DNA of 64,000 nucleotides from JAWXTK01 sp044433645 (GCA_044433645.1 JAWXTK010000009.1:1-64000); one strand, 5' to 3'. Shown: positions 42,811 to 51,297, numbered from the stretch's first letter. Made by a program: numbers and translations. The notes: generated by a model not told the origin, from the letters alone.

Positions 42811-43484
42811 TGAAAGTAGGCGTAATCATAGTAGCAGGTGGCAGTGGCACTCGCATGGGAGGGAATTTGCCCAAACAATTCTTGCAGATAAACGGGCGAG
42901 GAATATTGGTGCGCACACTTGAAAAATTTAGAATGGCTTTGCCTCAAAGCGAGATAGTTGTGTCTCTTGCTGAGGAGATGATGAGCTTGTGGCAAGAAAT
43001 ATTGGTGAGCGAAAATTGCGTGAGTGAGCATAAGGTTTGCGAGGGTGGTAGCGAGCGATTTTTCTCGGTTAAAAATGGTTTGGCGTCTTTGGGTGATGTT
43101 GATTATGTTATGGTACACGATGCTGTGAGACCTCTTTTGAGCGAGGATTTGATTTTGCAAAGCTTAGAAAGTGCACAAAAATATGGTGCCGTAGTGCCCG
43201 CGATTGATAGTGTCGATTCTTTGCGTGAAATCACCGAGCAGGGTAGTCGCGCGCTAAAAAGAAACGATATTAGAGCCGTGCAAACACCCCAGGTTTTTAA
43301 GGCAGATATCTTAAAAAATGCTTACACACAGGATTTTGATAAAAATTTTACTGATGATGCTAGCGTGGTTGAAAAAATGGGGCAAAAGATTTATCTTTGT
43401 GGGGGAGAGAGGTGTAATATCAAGATAACCAATCCTTTAGATATTAAAATTGCAGAATTAATAATGGAGCAAAATGAGTTTTAA
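42810..43484 (+). CDS. ispD: 2-C-methyl-D-erythritol 4-phosphate cytidylyltransferase
   Basis: A 224-residue nucleotidyltransferase of the non-mevalonate (MEP) isoprenoid pathway, making CDP-ME from MEP and CTP. The CTP-binding motif AGGSGTRMGGNLPKQFL is at the N-terminus; HDAVRPLLS and RAVQTPQVF are family blocks. ispE, the next enzyme of the pathway, lies at 60146-60952. It overlaps the PH-like gene by 11 bp. Confidence 0.96.
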   Translation: MKVGVIIVAGGSGTRMGGNLPKQFLQINGRGILVRTLEKFRMALPQSEIVVSLAEEMMSLWQEILVSENCVSEHKVCEGGSERFFSVKNGLASLGDVDYVMVHDAVRPLLSEDLILQSLESAQKYGAVVPAIDSVDSLREITEQGSRALKRNDIRAVQTPQVFKADILKNAYTQDFDKNFTDDASVVEKMGQKIYLCGGERCNIKITNPLDIKIAELIMEQNEF

Positions 43485-43965
43485 GTATAAATTCCCGATT
43501 GACAAAAGAGCTAAACGAACAACATTTGCAATAATTTTTATTGTGGTGGCTGTCTTTGCTTTTTTGGTGTATTATTTTCATGGTTACGGCAATTATTTGA
43601 CTGCGTGGTTTGGTGTGTTTGCCCTGCTTTGTGGCTTGTATGTGCTGATTTCTGTGCCTAAATACATGATTTACAAAAACGATGCTCTGGAGATACATTG
43701 CCTTTTAGAGCTGGTGATTATTCCTAAAGAAAATATACGCTCGGTGCGCAGATTGCATAGTGCGAGAAAACGTTATATAATCTCTGTTTTTGCAAGCAGT
43801 GGAGTGGGGGGATATTTCGGATTATTTTATGATTTGGTGGAAAGAAAATTTGTGAGAATTTATGCTCGCAGTTGGGGTGATTTTGTGCAAATAGAAGATA
43901 TTAAGGGCAAACGATATATAGTTAATTGCCGTGATTCGCGCTCGCTAATGGATGCGCTGAAATAA
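43474..43965 (+). CDS. PH-like domain membrane protein
   Basis: A 163-residue protein with two transmembrane helices (about 18-35 FAIIFIVVAVFAFLVYYF and 43-60) followed by a C-terminal beta-rich domain (MIYKNDALEIHCLLELVIIP, then ENIRSVRRL) resembling bacterial PH domains. Inner-membrane protein of unknown function. Last gene of the plus-strand run, ending 2 bp before the convergent YfcE-like stop; no terminator is visible between them. Confidence 0.7.
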   Translation: MSFKYKFPIDKRAKRTTFAIIFIVVAVFAFLVYYFHGYGNYLTAWFGVFALLCGLYVLISVPKYMIYKNDALEIHCLLELVIIPKENIRSVRRLHSARKRYIISVFASSGVGGYFGLFYDLVERKFVRIYARSWGDFVQIEDIKGKRYIVNCRDSRSLMDALK

Positions 43966-43967
43966 GT

Positions 43968-44465
43968 TTATTTTCTGCGAGGCCACTGACCTACTTCCAT
44001 ATCTTTGATAGTGCCATTATCTAGGGTGAGCCTGATAGCTGTTCTTACACTATGAAAACCTGAGATGCCTGCTGCCCCTGGGTTGATATTAAGCCATGCG
44101 TTTTTTTTGTCATAGCCTACTTTTAATATGTGGGAGTGGCCACAGACAAAAATGTCGGGACGGTGCTCTAATAATTTTTGATAGGCCTTAGTATTATATC
44201 TGCCACTGTAACCCCCTATGTGGGTTAAAAGGACTTTCACACCCTCGCACTCAAAGAAGTTAAATTCCCCAAATGCCAAACGAGTTTTTCCTCCGTCGAT
44301 ATTACCCCAGACCCCTTTCAAGGGTTTAAACTCGGCGAGAGAGTCAGCAAGTTCTATACTGCCAAAATCGCCTGCATGCCAAATCTCGTCGACCTCAGTG
44401 AGGAAATCGCGCAGAGTTTCATCAAAGAAGTTGTGGGTGTCTGAAATTATTCCTATTTTTTTCAT
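43968..44465 (-). CDS. YfcE/MJ0936-type metallophosphoesterase
   Basis: A 165-residue calcineurin-fold phosphodiesterase. The motif order is complete: GIISDTHNFFDE, IWHAGDFGS, GVWGNIDGG, LLTHIGGY and VCGHSHILKVG, giving the binuclear metal site. The annotated reading frame continues upstream across the divergent rarA start, but those residues are antisense to rarA and lie upstream of the promoter, so ATG at 44465 is used. Members hydrolyse phosphodiesters; the natural substrate is unknown. Confidence 0.9.
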   Translation of the reverse strand: MKKIGIISDTHNFFDETLRDFLTEVDEIWHAGDFGSIELADSLAEFKPLKGVWGNIDGGKTRLAFGEFNFFECEGVKVLLTHIGGYSGRYNTKAYQKLLEHRPDIFVCGHSHILKVGYDKKNAWLNINPGAAGISGFHSVRTAIRLTLDNGTIKDMEVGQWPRRK

Positions 44466-44473
44466 ATTAGAGT

Positions 44474-44481
44474 CAAAAGTA
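44474..44481 (-). promoter_or_regulatory. YfcE-like gene -7 element
   Basis: TACTTTTG on the minus strand (44481-44474), only 8 nt before the ATG at 44465, so the transcript would be almost leaderless. No clear -33 TTTG. Confidence 0.5.
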
Positions 44482-44494
44482 ATAAAATTTTCAG

Positions 44495-44502
44495 TATTTT
44501 TG
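44495..44502 (+). promoter_or_regulatory. rarA -7 element
   Basis: TATTTTTG at 44495-44502, 6 nt before the rarA ATG at 44509. The predicted start of transcription lies at or beside the ATG. No clear -33 TTTG. Confidence 0.5.
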
Positions 44503-44508
44503 TAAAGT

Positions 44509-45786
44509 ATGACAACAAATAATATCCCGTTAGCCGAACGTTTAAGGCCTAAGAATCTTAGCGAATATATTTCACAAGAACATCTTGTGGGCGAAAAGGG
44601 TGTGTTCACCAGATTTTTGGAGACTGGCAATGTGCCCTCGTTTATTTTGTGGGGCCCGGCAGGTGTGGGTAAAACCTCGCTTGCGAGACTGATCGCTAAG
44701 AGTCTTTCGCGCGAAATGTACACACTCTCTGCCATAAGTTCGGGGGTAAAGGATGTTAGAGAAGTCATCGAGAGTGCGCGTAAACAGAGATTTTTCTCCA
44801 CGCCAGCACCGTTTTTGTTTATAGATGAGATTCATCGTTTTAATAAAAGTCAGCAAGACTCGCTGCTTGGTGCAGTTGAGCAGGGCGTAGTTACGCTGAT
44901 AGGCGCAACTACCGAGAATCCTTCCTTTGAGGTTATCTCGCCTTTGCTTTCGCGCTGTCAGGTCTATGTGCTTAAGGCCATGGATGAGGATGCAATGATG
45001 GAATTGGCGAATCGCGCCATAACTCAAGACGTGGAGCTTAGGGAGCGCAATGTGAAATTAGAACAAACCAAGGCCTTGTTTACTTTTGCAGGTGGTGATG
45101 CTCGCAAATTGCTTAATATCTTGGATATAATCGCAGGTGCCGTAGTGGGTGATATTGTGATTAACGATGCTGTTGTGGGCGACGCTTTGCAGCAAAATAT
45201 AGCCCTTTATGACAAAAACGGCGAGCAACATTATGACGTGATTTCAGCTTTCATAAAAAGCATAAGAGGGAGCGATGCAAATGCTGCGATTTACTATTTA
45301 GCTAGAATGTTAGCTGGTGGCGAGGATGTGAAATTCATAGCGCGTAGGTTAGTTATTTCAGCCTCTGAGGACATTGGTTTGGCTAATCCTAATGCCTTGC
45401 TTTTGGCAAATACTTGCTTTGATACGGTGAGCAAAATTGGCATGCCTGAGGCTCGCATACCACTAGCCGAGACCACAATTTATTTGGCTACAAGTGCAAA
45501 AAGTAATTCTGCTTACAATGCTATAAACGCTGCACTGAGTTTCGTGAAATCAGACACCACAAATAGAGCCGTTCCTATTAATATAAGGAATGCGCCCACA
45601 AAATTAATGGCAGAGCTGGGCTATGGTAAAGATTATAAGTATTCTCACGATTATGAGAATCATTTTGTAGAGCAGGAATTCATGCCCGAGGGTATGAGTG
45701 GGCACAAGTTTTATGAGCCTGCCGACAATTCTCAAGAAAAAATCTTGGCGCAAAGAATGCAAGAGCTCTGGAGAGGAAAATATTAA
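44509..45786 (+). CDS. rarA: Replication-associated recombination protein A (RarA/MgsA)
   Basis: A 425-residue AAA+ ATPase working at stalled replication forks. Walker A is WGPAGVGKTSLARLIA (about residue 47), Walker B FLFIDEIHRFNKSQQDSLL (about 105), with sensor 1 ATTENPSF and an arginine-finger region LSRCQVYVL. The C-terminal tetramerisation domain follows (DVKFIARRLVISASEDIGLANP, YGKDYKYSHDYENHF). Length is normal. It diverges from the YfcE-like gene. Confidence 0.96.
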   Translation: MTTNNIPLAERLRPKNLSEYISQEHLVGEKGVFTRFLETGNVPSFILWGPAGVGKTSLARLIAKSLSREMYTLSAISSGVKDVREVIESARKQRFFSTPAPFLFIDEIHRFNKSQQDSLLGAVEQGVVTLIGATTENPSFEVISPLLSRCQVYVLKAMDEDAMMELANRAITQDVELRERNVKLEQTKALFTFAGGDARKLLNILDIIAGAVVGDIVINDAVVGDALQQNIALYDKNGEQHYDVISAFIKSIRGSDANAAIYYLARMLAGGEDVKFIARRLVISASEDIGLANPNALLLANTCFDTVSKIGMPEARIPLAETTIYLATSAKSNSAYNAINAALSFVKSDTTNRAVPINIRNAPTKLMAELGYGKDYKYSHDYENHFVEQEFMPEGMSGHKFYEPADNSQEKILAQRMQELWRGKY

Positions 45787-46102
45787 AATATATAATATTA
45801 AAAATATCCTTTGCGTTATAATCACGAAAATATACGACACTGAAATAATAGGCTTTGTATAGGCCTGGGAGCAGATTGTGCGAAAGAGACCCAACGAAAA
45901 GTTTGGAGTAGATATAAAAAAGAGATGATAAAGTGAAACATTTTGATGTTGCACTGCGTAATAAAACAGATAAACAAAGTCTCTAATATAGAGAAAATCA
46001 CCGAAAAAGTGAGATCCATAGACGGAGTTTATCCTGACGGTCGTAGCGCAAGTTACTCTTTGTATAACGTCAAAGATTAAAAATAATAACTTAGTATAAA
46101 AA
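45787..46102 (+). ncRNA. Probable structured leader or small RNA upstream of rpoD
   Basis: A 316-bp gene-free stretch. Its two ends can pair: 45809-45820 with 46063-46075 (CTTTG/CAAAG and CGTTATA/TATAACG, one bulge), enclosing a second helix TACGAC (45833-45838) with GTCGTA (46040-46045). Local hairpins include AGGC/GCCT (45850-45866), TCTCTA/TAGAGA (45980-45994) and TCAC/GTGA (45998-46012). Base composition is richer in G and C than other gaps here. It may be an independent small RNA or the rpoD 5' leader. I could not assign it to RNase P RNA, tmRNA, SRP RNA or 6S RNA. Confidence 0.4.
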
Positions 46103-46963
46103 ATGAGGCAATTAAAAATCACCAAATCCATCACTAATCGTGAAAGTGCGTCACTAGACAAATATCTTCAAGAAATCGGTAAGGAGGATTTGATTACAGT
46201 TGAAGAAGAAGTAGAATTAGCGCAGCGTATCCGTAAAGGAGACCAAGAAGCACTTGAGAAACTTACAAAAGCGAACCTTCGTTTTGTGGTTTCTGTGGCT
46301 AAACAATATCAAAACCAAGGTCTTTCTCTGCCTGACCTTATCAACGAGGGTAACCTTGGACTAATTAAGGCAGCAGAAAAATTTGATGAAACCCGTGGTT
46401 TTAAATTTATTTCTTATGCTGTATGGTGGATACGTCAATCTATACTTCAGGCTTTGGCCGAGCAGTCACGTATTGTGCGTCTGCCTCTAAACCAGGTAGG
46501 TTCTCTTAATAAAATCAACAAAGCTTTTGCGCGTTTTGAGCAAGAAAACGAGCGTACTCCTTCGCCAGAAGAGTTGGCTAACGCTTTGGATTTACCAAAA
46601 GAGAAAGTTACTGATACTTTGCGTGTTTCGGGTCGCCACGTGTCTGTGGATGCTCCCTTTGCTGATGGCGAGGACAATAGCTTGCTAGATGTGTTGGTGA
46701 ATTTTGACTCACCTAATGCCGACAGAGGACTTATTAACGAGTCCTTGGGAACTGAGGTTGAGCGTGCGCTTGCTACACTTACAGACAGAGAAAAAGATAT
46801 AATCAAATATTTCTTTGGTATAGGTTGTTCGGAAATGACACTAGAAGAAATAGGCGAAAAATTTGGTCTAACACGCGAGCGTGTGCGTCAGATTAAAGAA
46901 AAAGCTATTCGCAGATTAAGACATAGTACAAGAAGCAAACTTTTGAAATCTTACTTAGGATAA
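46103..46963 (+). CDS. rpoD: Primary sigma factor RpoD (short Bacteroidota form)
   Basis: A 286-residue sigma-70 protein lacking region 1.1, the usual form of the Bacteroidota primary sigma factor. Region 1.2 is near 16-30 (SLDKYLQEIGKEDLIT), 2.1-2.4 at about 53-120 (LTKANLRFVVSVAKQYQ, INEGNLGLIKAAEKFDE, SYAVWWIRQSILQAL), region 3 at about 130-210 and 4.2 near 255 (GLTRERVRQIKEKAIRRL). It should recognise the TTTG/TAnnTTTG promoters seen in this window. Confidence 0.97.
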   Translation: MRQLKITKSITNRESASLDKYLQEIGKEDLITVEEEVELAQRIRKGDQEALEKLTKANLRFVVSVAKQYQNQGLSLPDLINEGNLGLIKAAEKFDETRGFKFISYAVWWIRQSILQALAEQSRIVRLPLNQVGSLNKINKAFARFEQENERTPSPEELANALDLPKEKVTDTLRVSGRHVSVDAPFADGEDNSLLDVLVNFDSPNADRGLINESLGTEVERALATLTDREKDIIKYFFGIGCSEMTLEEIGEKFGLTRERVRQIKEKAIRRLRHSTRSKLLKSYLG

Positions 46964-46985
46964 TCTTTAGTAGGCTTTGGGGTTT

Positions 46986-47025
46986 AAACGGCGTGATTAT
47001 TTTAATAATTGCGCCGTTTTTTATT
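46986..47025 (+). terminator. Intrinsic terminator of rpoD
   Basis: AAACGGCG (46986-46993) pairs with CGCCGTTT (47012-47019), extended by ATTATT/AATAAT, followed by a T run. It starts 23 bp after the rpoD stop. Confidence 0.92.
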
Positions 47026-47080
47026 TGGTATTTTATAAAATTTTATTTAATTTTATAAAAACCACTAATACCTTACGCTT

Positions 47081-47926
47081 ATGAAAACAAGAATACTATC
47101 TACGGCGTTTTTAATTTTAGCGCTATTTTGTGCTCAAAATCTTTGGGCGCAAGACCAAGAGGAGGCTAAAACTCAGAGAAATACTCCTGCACATATTATT
47201 GTTGATGGGCAAGGCATACATATCAAAGAGTGGCTGTATGTAAAACTTAGAACACCAGAGAATTTCCCTGCCGATAGTCTTAATGTAGATGTTACGGTGT
47301 GTGTAACTATCACCAAGGAGGGTAAATTAATTTCTACCCCTGTGGGATCTAATCACCCTAAATTATTGGCCGAGGTAAGAAAAGTACTTCAGGATGATGA
47401 TATTCATTGTGTGCCTCAGCAAAAATGGAATGCTAAGACCAAGCAGTATGATGCGCTGGATTTTACAACTTTCGTAAAGATACATTTCAGCTATGTTCAG
47501 CCCTATGAAATGCCCGAATATACTAAGAAAGAATTTCCAAAGAAATGGAATCGCAAGAATGTTTATAAGGTCTACCGAGGTAACTTATTGCGCCCATCTT
47601 TTCACCAGGGCAAAGACTTAAAGGAGAGTGTTGAGAAGTTCCGTGCATGGGTAGCAGCCAAAGTTGTTTATCCTGAGGCCTTAATCGAGCAAGGAGTTGA
47701 GGGCGAATTTAAAATGAGTTTCTTTGTTGATAAAGACCTTAAACTTCAAATTGCAGAGGTTGATAAATCGCCTCATGCGCTTATAACTCAGGAAGTTGTG
47801 CGTGTAATTGAGACTTCGCCTATTTGGCAACCAACCCTTAGGTGGAATTTTGTGAGCGAGCAATACGATTTTATTCGTTCGAGATTTAGTATAACTCTAG
47901 ATTTTAAAAACCCAATTAACAATTAA
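47081..47926 (+). CDS. Secreted protein with TonB C-terminal-like domain
   Basis: A 281-residue exported protein: signal peptide (LSTAFLILALFCAQNLWAQ), a weakly conserved first domain (about 45-135: VDVTVCVTITKEGKLISTPV) and a clearer TonB C-terminal-like domain (about 195-270: FRAWVAAKVVYPEALIEQGV, EGEFKMSFFVDKDL, SPIWQPTLRW). It lacks the N-terminal membrane anchor and proline-rich linker of a true energy transducer, so it is probably a free periplasmic relative. Monocistronic between two terminators. Confidence 0.75.
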   Translation: MKTRILSTAFLILALFCAQNLWAQDQEEAKTQRNTPAHIIVDGQGIHIKEWLYVKLRTPENFPADSLNVDVTVCVTITKEGKLISTPVGSNHPKLLAEVRKVLQDDDIHCVPQQKWNAKTKQYDALDFTTFVKIHFSYVQPYEMPEYTKKEFPKKWNRKNVYKVYRGNLLRPSFHQGKDLKESVEKFRAWVAAKVVYPEALIEQGVEGEFKMSFFVDKDLKLQIAEVDKSPHALITQEVVRVIETSPIWQPTLRWNFVSEQYDFIRSRFSITLDFKNPINN

Positions 47927-47946
47927 TAATAGACTTGAAATTGGTC

Positions 47947-47989
47947 GGGGGGCAATTAACATTGATACTTGTTAGTTGTCCCCTTTTTA
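47947..47989 (+). terminator. Intrinsic terminator
   Basis: GGGGGGCAATTAAC pairs with GTTAGTTGTCCCC (with small mismatches), loop of about 10 nt, then TTTTTA. It ends the TonB-like gene. Confidence 0.75.
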
Positions 47990-48017
47990 CTGGGGGGTGG
48001 GTAAATGAGTATTTTAA

Positions 48018-48054
48018 ATGAAAAGCTAGAAGGCAGCAGATGAATGCTTATTAG
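48018..48054 (-). repeat. Dispersed half copy of the palindromic element
   Basis: These 37 bases are the exact reverse complement of 33011-33047, the left half of the palindromic element downstream of the patatin gene. Here it overlaps the murA stop codon (48051-48053). Relative to the upstream gene, the orientation is the same at both loci. Confidence 0.9.
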
Positions 48055-49361
48055 CTCTCCTTCCTTATTATTTTTGCACCTAGAGCATTAAGTCGTTTGT
48101 CTATATCCTCGTAGCCTCTATCTATTTGGTCTACGTTTTGTATTTCGCTCACTCCATCGGCCGACATAGCAGCAATAAGCAGCGCAACCCCGGCCCTGAT
48201 ATCTGGCGAGGTCATTTGTGTGGCTCTAAGGCTAAAGTTGTGGTTGTGGCCTATTACTGTGGCACGGTGAGGATCGCACAGGATAATTTGAGCTCCCATT
48301 TCTATTAGTCTGTCGACGAAAAATAGTCTGCTCTCAAACATTTTTTGATGAATCAAAACAGAGCCTTTGGCCTGAGTTGCAACCACCAAAAATACAGATA
48401 GTAAGTCGGGCGTTAAACCTGGCCATGGAGCATCGGCTATGGTCATAATTGAGCCGTCTATAAAGTTTTCTATCTGATAATTTTCTTGTTTTGGGATGAA
48501 AATATCATCGCCCCTTTGCTCAAAGTGTATGCCCATGCGAGCGAATTGTGCAGGTATGATGCCTAGGTTCTCAAACGACACATTTTTTATGGTAATCTCG
48601 CTCTTGGTCATGGCTGCAAGGCCTATGAAACTACCTACTTCTATCATGTCGGGTAGCATGGTGTGCTCTGTGCCACCAAGACTCTCTACGCCCTCTATGG
48701 TGAGAAGATTAGATGCAACGCCTGATATTTTTGCCCCCATACGGTTAAGCATTTTGCAGAGTTGTTGCAAGTAAGGCTCGCAGGCAGCATTGTAAATTGT
48801 AGTTGTGCCTTTGGCCATAACGGCTGCCATAATAATGTTGGCTGTACCCGTAACAGATGCCTCGTCAAGAAGCATATTGCAGCCTACAAGGTTCTTGCCA
48901 TGGACGCTATAAAAACCATCTAGTGAGTCAAAATCAAATGTAGCACCTAGTTTTTGGAAACCAATAAAGTGAGTGTCTAAACGTCTACGCCCTATCTTAT
49001 CGCCACCAGGCTTGGGCATATAAGCTACGCCAAATCTAGCAAGTAGTGCGCCCATCATCATCACTGAACCTCTCAGGCGAGAAGCACGCGCGCGAAAATC
49101 ATCGCTTTGCAAATAGTCTAAATTTATATCTTTGGCGCAGAAGCTATAACTGTGCTCACTAATTTCTTTAGTTTCAACACCCATAGCCGATAGTAATTCT
49201 ATAAGTTGCATCACGTCAACTATGCGAGGGATATTATTAACTATTATACGCTCAGGAGTAAGTAAAACTGCGCATAGAATTTGCAGCGCTTCGTTTTTAG
49301 CTCCTTGGGGTGTGATTTCGCCTTTTAGGCTTAGCCCTCCTGTTACTTGAAATATTGCCAT
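48051..49361 (-). CDS. murA: UDP-N-acetylglucosamine 1-carboxyvinyltransferase
   Basis: A 436-residue enzyme of the first committed peptidoglycan step, adding enolpyruvate from PEP to UDP-GlcNAc. The substrate-binding Lys-Asn is in PQGAKNEALQ (about 20-29). In the loop equivalent to PGGCxIG of E. coli MurA the sequence is KPGGDKIGRRRLDTH: Asp replaces the Cys that fosfomycin alkylates. Other blocks are DEASVTGTANIIMAAV and LTPDLLSVFLVVATQA. Length and domain order are otherwise normal. The 3' end overlaps a dispersed repeat. Confidence 0.96.
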   Translation of the reverse strand: MAIFQVTGGLSLKGEITPQGAKNEALQILCAVLLTPERIIVNNIPRIVDVMQLIELLSAMGVETKEISEHSYSFCAKDINLDYLQSDDFRARASRLRGSVMMMGALLARFGVAYMPKPGGDKIGRRRLDTHFIGFQKLGATFDFDSLDGFYSVHGKNLVGCNMLLDEASVTGTANIIMAAVMAKGTTTIYNAACEPYLQQLCKMLNRMGAKISGVASNLLTIEGVESLGGTEHTMLPDMIEVGSFIGLAAMTKSEITIKNVSFENLGIIPAQFARMGIHFEQRGDDIFIPKQENYQIENFIDGSIMTIADAPWPGLTPDLLSVFLVVATQAKGSVLIHQKMFESRLFFVDRLIEMGAQIILCDPHRATVIGHNHNFSLRATQMTSPDIRAGVALLIAAMSADGVSEIQNVDQIDRGYEDIDKRLNALGAKIIRKES

Positions 49362-49376
49362 TTTATTTTTGTTTTT

Positions 49377-50159
49377 TTAGCCTGCAACTGAGCAGCTTAT
49401 GTTAAGTTCTTCTATTTGTTTTGCTATGTTCTCTAGAGTTGTGTGCTCTGCTTTTTGCAGAGTTTTTAGAGGTGTGTCACGGTCTATGGTGTATATCATC
49501 ACGCTCTTAGGTTTAATTTCTTGGAGTAGTTTTAAGTAAGCGCTTACCTCAGCGCTGGTGGTGTTGTCTACGGTGGTATTGTCGGGCAATGTGCCTTTTA
49601 GAAACATGGTTTGGATAATGAGCTGGCCATTAAATTTTTTCATGTTTTCCACTGTATCCTTAACGCTGTAACTTGCTCTGGGTTTGTCTATTGCTGCGAC
49701 TGTTGAGTCAAAGGCAGAGTCTAGTTTTAGTATGTTGTTATCAACTTTTAGTAGTGCTGATCTAACGCTCTGTTTGTGTATCATAGTGGCGTTGCTGAGC
49801 ACAGAAATTTTAGCCTCAGGACAAATTTCATCTCTTATTTCTATGGTTTTGTCTATTATATGTTCAAAGTCGGGGTGCATGGTAGGTTCGCCATTACCGG
49901 CAAAGGTGATAACGTCTACTTTAGTGCCCTGAAGAGTTAGCTCCTGCAACTTTTCTCTTAGTTTTAGCAGTACATCTTCAGTCTTATTAAAACTTTTTTT
50001 AAGCCCTTTTTCGTTTTTTGTCCACCCACACTCGCAGTAAATACACTCAAAGCTACATAGCTTATTATCCAGAGGTAGGAGGTTAACCCCAAGCGAAAGG
50101 CCAAGCCTGCGCGAGGAGATAGGTCCAAAAATTATATCATTAAACAAAGATGTAGCCAT
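49377..50159 (-). CDS. Radical SAM protein
   Basis: A 260-residue radical SAM enzyme. The cluster motif is CSFECIYCECGW (C-x3-C-x2-C, about residues 35-42), followed by ITFAGNGEPTMHPDFEHIID, the SAM-binding GGE-like region. The N-terminus FNDIIFGPISSRRLGLSLGV is typical of a radical SAM family that acts on unknown substrates. The C-terminus has a conserved-looking MIYTIDRDTPLKTLQKA. It lies 15 bp upstream of murA on the same strand. No substrate can be assigned. Confidence 0.85.
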   Translation of the reverse strand: MATSLFNDIIFGPISSRRLGLSLGVNLLPLDNKLCSFECIYCECGWTKNEKGLKKSFNKTEDVLLKLREKLQELTLQGTKVDVITFAGNGEPTMHPDFEHIIDKTIEIRDEICPEAKISVLSNATMIHKQSVRSALLKVDNNILKLDSAFDSTVAAIDKPRASYSVKDTVENMKKFNGQLIIQTMFLKGTLPDNTTVDNTTSAEVSAYLKLLQEIKPKSVMIYTIDRDTPLKTLQKAEHTTLENIAKQIEELNISCSVAG

Positions 50160-50246
50160 TGGGAATCATTCAAATAAATAATATTTCATGTAAAAATATA
50201 AATTTTGCACAAGTTTTGCAAGTGTAAACCATAAAAACAGAAAATT

Positions 50247-50828
50247 ATGGAAAACTTCTTTGTGCGTTCTATCGAAAATTCTAAACAGGCGATACGATAT
50301 TGGTGGCTGCCCACTTTAATTGGTATTATAACCGTGGTTTGTGGTATTTTGATTTTTGCGTTTCCTGCTAGCTCGTATGTGGGGATTTCTTTGGCTTTTG
50401 GGCTTATGATTATGCTCTCGGGGCTTAGTATGGTTAGCGTTGCGGCGCTAAATACTCATTATATTACCTCGCGAGGCTGGATGATAGTTGGGGGAGTGAT
50501 AGAGATTTTCTTAGGACTACTTTTGTGCTTTAACACTGATTTGTCGGCTAGTATCTTGCCTTATTATTTGGGTTTTTGGCTTATGTTTCGCAGCTTTAGT
50601 ATGTTGGGTTTGGGTTTTGATATGTTGTCTTTGGGACACAGAGGGGGTGGCTCAACGGTGTTTATTGCATTTTTTGCGCTCTTGGCCTCTATAATTATTC
50701 TGTGGCAACCCATCACTATTGGCACTTCGGCTGTGGTGCTGTGGACGGGGCTTAGTTTTTTATTTGCAGGCTCAACTATTATTATATTTTCGTGGCAACT
50801 TAAGAGTCTGCATCTAGCTGTGAAATAA
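50247..50828 (+). CDS. HdeD-family (DUF308) membrane protein
   Basis: A 193-residue integral membrane protein with about six transmembrane helices (for example LIGIITVVCGILIFAFPA, GISLAFGLMIMLSGLSMVSV, LPYYLGFWLMFRSFSMLGLG, IFLGLLLCFNTD). Paired repeats of G-x2-L-I/F-x2-P match HdeD, linked to acid resistance in E. coli. Inner membrane. Its 3' end overlaps convergent recX by 29 bp. Confidence 0.85.
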   Translation: MENFFVRSIENSKQAIRYWWLPTLIGIITVVCGILIFAFPASSYVGISLAFGLMIMLSGLSMVSVAALNTHYITSRGWMIVGGVIEIFLGLLLCFNTDLSASILPYYLGFWLMFRSFSMLGLGFDMLSLGHRGGGSTVFIAFFALLASIIILWQPITIGTSAVVLWTGLSFLFAGSTIIIFSWQLKSLHLAVK

Positions 50829-51297
50829 TGTTTTTGACTTGGTCTAGCTCATAACCTAAAGAGAGTCCGTAGCGTATTAATTTCTCCCTTACTTTGTAAA
50901 CGTCGAGGGTTGTAGAAGATATGTTGCGGCTCTTTTTTTGTAATTTTTCTTTTAAGTTATCGGTTAATTTTTCGCTGTCAACTTCGCTTAAGGTTTGCTC
51001 TATTATATCACGCGAAATGCCCTTGGCTGCGAGTGCTGCCTTGATTTTATATACTCCCCAGCCACTTAGATTGATTTTCTCGCGTGTGAAAGCCTGAGCG
51101 TATCTGTTATCGTCTATAAAACGACTCGCGGTTAATTCCTGCAAAATTTTTTGCTTATCACTATCCTTGACCCTCCACTTATACATGAGCCTTAGTGCAT
51201 CACCCGAAGATTTTTCGGCCTTAGCGCATAGTCTCTTAAGCGAGTTTAGGGCTTGCTCATAGGTTTTCTCCTTTGGTATTACAAATTCTTTTGGCAT
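50800..51297 (-). CDS. recX: Regulatory protein RecX
   Basis: A 165-residue helical protein that limits RecA filament growth. It has three tandem three-helix motifs; recognisable parts are ALNSLKRLCAKAEKSSGDAL, LTASRFIDDNRYAQAFTR, GWGVYKIKAALAAKGISRDI and LIRYGLSLGYELDQVKN. Length is typical. It overlaps prmC by 19 bp upstream and hdeD tail-to-tail by 29 bp. Confidence 0.88.
   Translation of the reverse strand: MPKEFVIPKEKTYEQALNSLKRLCAKAEKSSGDALRLMYKWRVKDSDKQKILQELTASRFIDDNRYAQAFTREKINLSGWGVYKIKAALAAKGISRDIIEQTLSEVDSEKLTDNLKEKLQKKSRNISSTTLDVYKVREKLIRYGLSLGYELDQVKNIISQLDADS

Noticed and set aside
43968..44801. 277-residue open frame over the YfcE-like gene
   Set aside because: The first 112 residues are antisense to rarA and lie upstream of the promoter; the metallophosphoesterase motifs begin at the ATG at 44465.
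45787..46102. RNase P RNA, tmRNA, SRP RNA or 6S RNA
   Set aside because: None of the conserved cores I know for the first three is present, and 6S identity cannot be shown without covariation, so only a generic structured RNA is proposed.
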